Shown piece after piece: positions 5,674 through 6,499 of a stretch of 6,499 bases of DNA. The notes beneath the pieces were generated by a model. That model saw only the letters and a list, made by a program, of their open reading frames with translations. It was not told where the DNA came from and did not search any database. A program made the translations under genes and the position numbers. Numbering within the stretch: the stretch's first letter is position 1; every line of letters begins with the position of its first letter. The DNA comes from Weeksellaceae bacterium (GTDB lineage Bacteria > Bacteroidota > Bacteroidia > Flavobacteriales > Weeksellaceae). Location of the stretch: contig JAKOOI010000193.1 in the NCBI GenBank assembly GCA_022701475.1, positions 1-6,499 on the forward strand, read 5' to 3'.

Positions 5674-6499
5674 ATGAAAAAGATTTTTTTATCTGCTTTG
5701 CTTTCCTCGGCAGCCATCATGGTTTCGTGCCAGGGAAAAGGAAGACCCAGTGAACCTTCCGCGCAGGAAGAGAAGCCTAATACCGATTATAAGCCGGCTT
5801 TCCAGGGCCAGACAAGAATTGCTCCTGTAAAGACGGCTACCGCTTACCGTGTAGAAATAATCAACAAAAACCTCGGGAAGCCCTGGGGTATAATCAACCT
5901 GCCGGACGGTAGATTCCTGATTACCGAAAAATCCGGTTTTATCAATCTGGTATCGGCAGACGGAAAAAATGTTTCCGGAATTGAAGGCTTTCCGAAAGTG
6001 GACGATAAAGGGCAGGGAGGAATGCTGGATGTAGCCCTGGACCCGGATTTTAAGGCCAACAGCATGATCTATTTTACTTTTTCTGAACCTTTTGGCGACG
6101 GAAACCTGACCTCGGTAGGTAAGGGAAAACTTTCCCCCGACATGAAGTCGGTTTCTGAGGTGCAGGTCATCTTCCGTGCCACGCCTTCTTATGATGGCGA
6201 TAAGCATTACGGAAGCAGGCTGGCTTTTGACAAAGACGGAAATCTTTTTGTAAGCACAGGGGAGAGGTCCGATAAAGTGACCCGGGTATATGCGCAGAAA
6301 ACGGATAATTATTTAGGGAAAATTTTAAAAATCACCAGAGACGGGAAGCCTGCCCCGGGAAACCCTTTCATCGGCAAAACCGGTTATAAGCCGGAAATCT
6401 ACGCCTTCGGGATCAGGAATCCGCAAGGGTTGGCAATGGATGACAAAGGCCAGCTCTGGGATATCGAAATGGGCCCGAGGGGCGGTGATGAAATCAACC
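5674..6499 (+). CDS. PQQ-dependent aldose sugar dehydrogenase, lipoprotein, N-terminal part (3' end outside window)
   Basis: An open frame from ATG 5674 to the window edge gives 275 residues. The family (E. coli YliI/Asd, soluble glucose dehydrogenase GdhB) has about 370-480 residues, so perhaps 100-200 are missing. These enzymes are six-bladed beta-propellers that oxidise aldose sugars at C1 using PQQ and calcium in the periplasm. The sequence shows a lipoprotein signal peptide with a charged KK start, a hydrophobic core and MVSC with Cys19. It then shows PWGIINLPDGRFLITEK (70-86), GQGGMLDVALDPDF (113-126), KHYGSRLAFDKDGNLFVSTGER (177-198) and FGIRNPQGLA. His178, just before YGSRL, aligns with the catalytic base of GdhB/Asd. 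Calcium- and PQQ-binding residues further on cannot be assessed. It is divergent from the repressor operon across 105 bases that hold the operators. Its own promoter is unclear; TATTTTTC (5638-5645) is a one-mismatch -7 candidate. The true substrate is unknown, and PQQ synthesis genes are not in view. Confidence 0.9.
   Translation, partial: MKKIFLSALLSSAAIMVSCQGKGRPSEPSAQEEKPNTDYKPAFQGQTRIAPVKTATAYRVEIINKNLGKPWGIINLPDGRFLITEKSGFINLVSADGKNVSGIEGFPKVDDKGQGGMLDVALDPDFKANSMIYFTFSEPFGDGNLTSVGKGKLSPDMKSVSEVQVIFRATPSYDGDKHYGSRLAFDKDGNLFVSTGERSDKVTRVYAQKTDNYLGKILKITRDGKPAPGNPFIGKTGYKPEIYAFGIRNPQGLAMDDKGQLWDIEMGPRGGDEIN

Noticed and set aside
5689..6207. Open frame of 172 codons on the minus strand
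   Set aside because: It is antisense to the PQQ sugar dehydrogenase, whose plus-strand frame has a lipoprotein signal peptide and clear family motifs.

Overview
The window looks like chromosomal DNA of a Bacteroidota bacterium, most likely a flavobacterium of the Chryseobacterium type. This rests on the protein flavour, on promoter elements that match the Bacteroidota TTG / TAnnTTTG pattern rather than the E. coli pattern, on weak or absent Shine-Dalgarno sequences, and on a BlaI repressor paired with M56 peptidase-TonB fusion proteins. The genus is an inference from memory and was not checked by any search.

Layout, left to right. Positions 1-170 (+) hold the 3' end of a small DUF3820-family gene. 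A symmetrical terminator hairpin (221-250) separates it from the convergent uvrB gene (254-2245, -), which encodes the nucleotide-excision-repair damage-loading helicase. uvrB has its own promoter-like sequence at about 2273-2300. Next comes a three-gene leftward operon: a BlaI/MecI-type repressor (5194-5568) followed by two tandem, paralogous BlaR1-like membrane zinc peptidases with C-terminal TonB-like domains (3806-5197 and 2370-3776). The operon ends at a hairpin with a U-tract at 2331-2363. Its promoter region (5569-5673) carries a near-perfect BlaI/MecI-type operator dyad lying exactly on the predicted -7 element, and a second looser dyad just before the repressor start. Divergent from the operon, the 5' part of a lipoprotein PQQ-dependent sugar dehydrogenase gene (5674 to the window end, +) runs off the edge.

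How the genes work together: the repressor and the peptidases form a plausible signal-transduction loop. The repressor shuts its own operon, a membrane peptidase senses an envelope signal, and proteolysis relieves repression. No beta-lactamase and no penicillin-binding sensor domain is present, so the signal and the regulon are unknown. The most notable point is the tandem duplication of the sensor-peptidase. The membrane and catalytic half is about 76% identical by hand count (86% around the active site), whereas the periplasmic linker and TonB-like domain have diverged strongly. A possible scar of the blaI 3' end precedes the second copy. uvrB and the DUF3820 gene are ordinary housekeeping or conserved genes with no evident link to this system. 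There is no tRNA, rRNA, CRISPR array, insertion sequence or phage feature that I can see.
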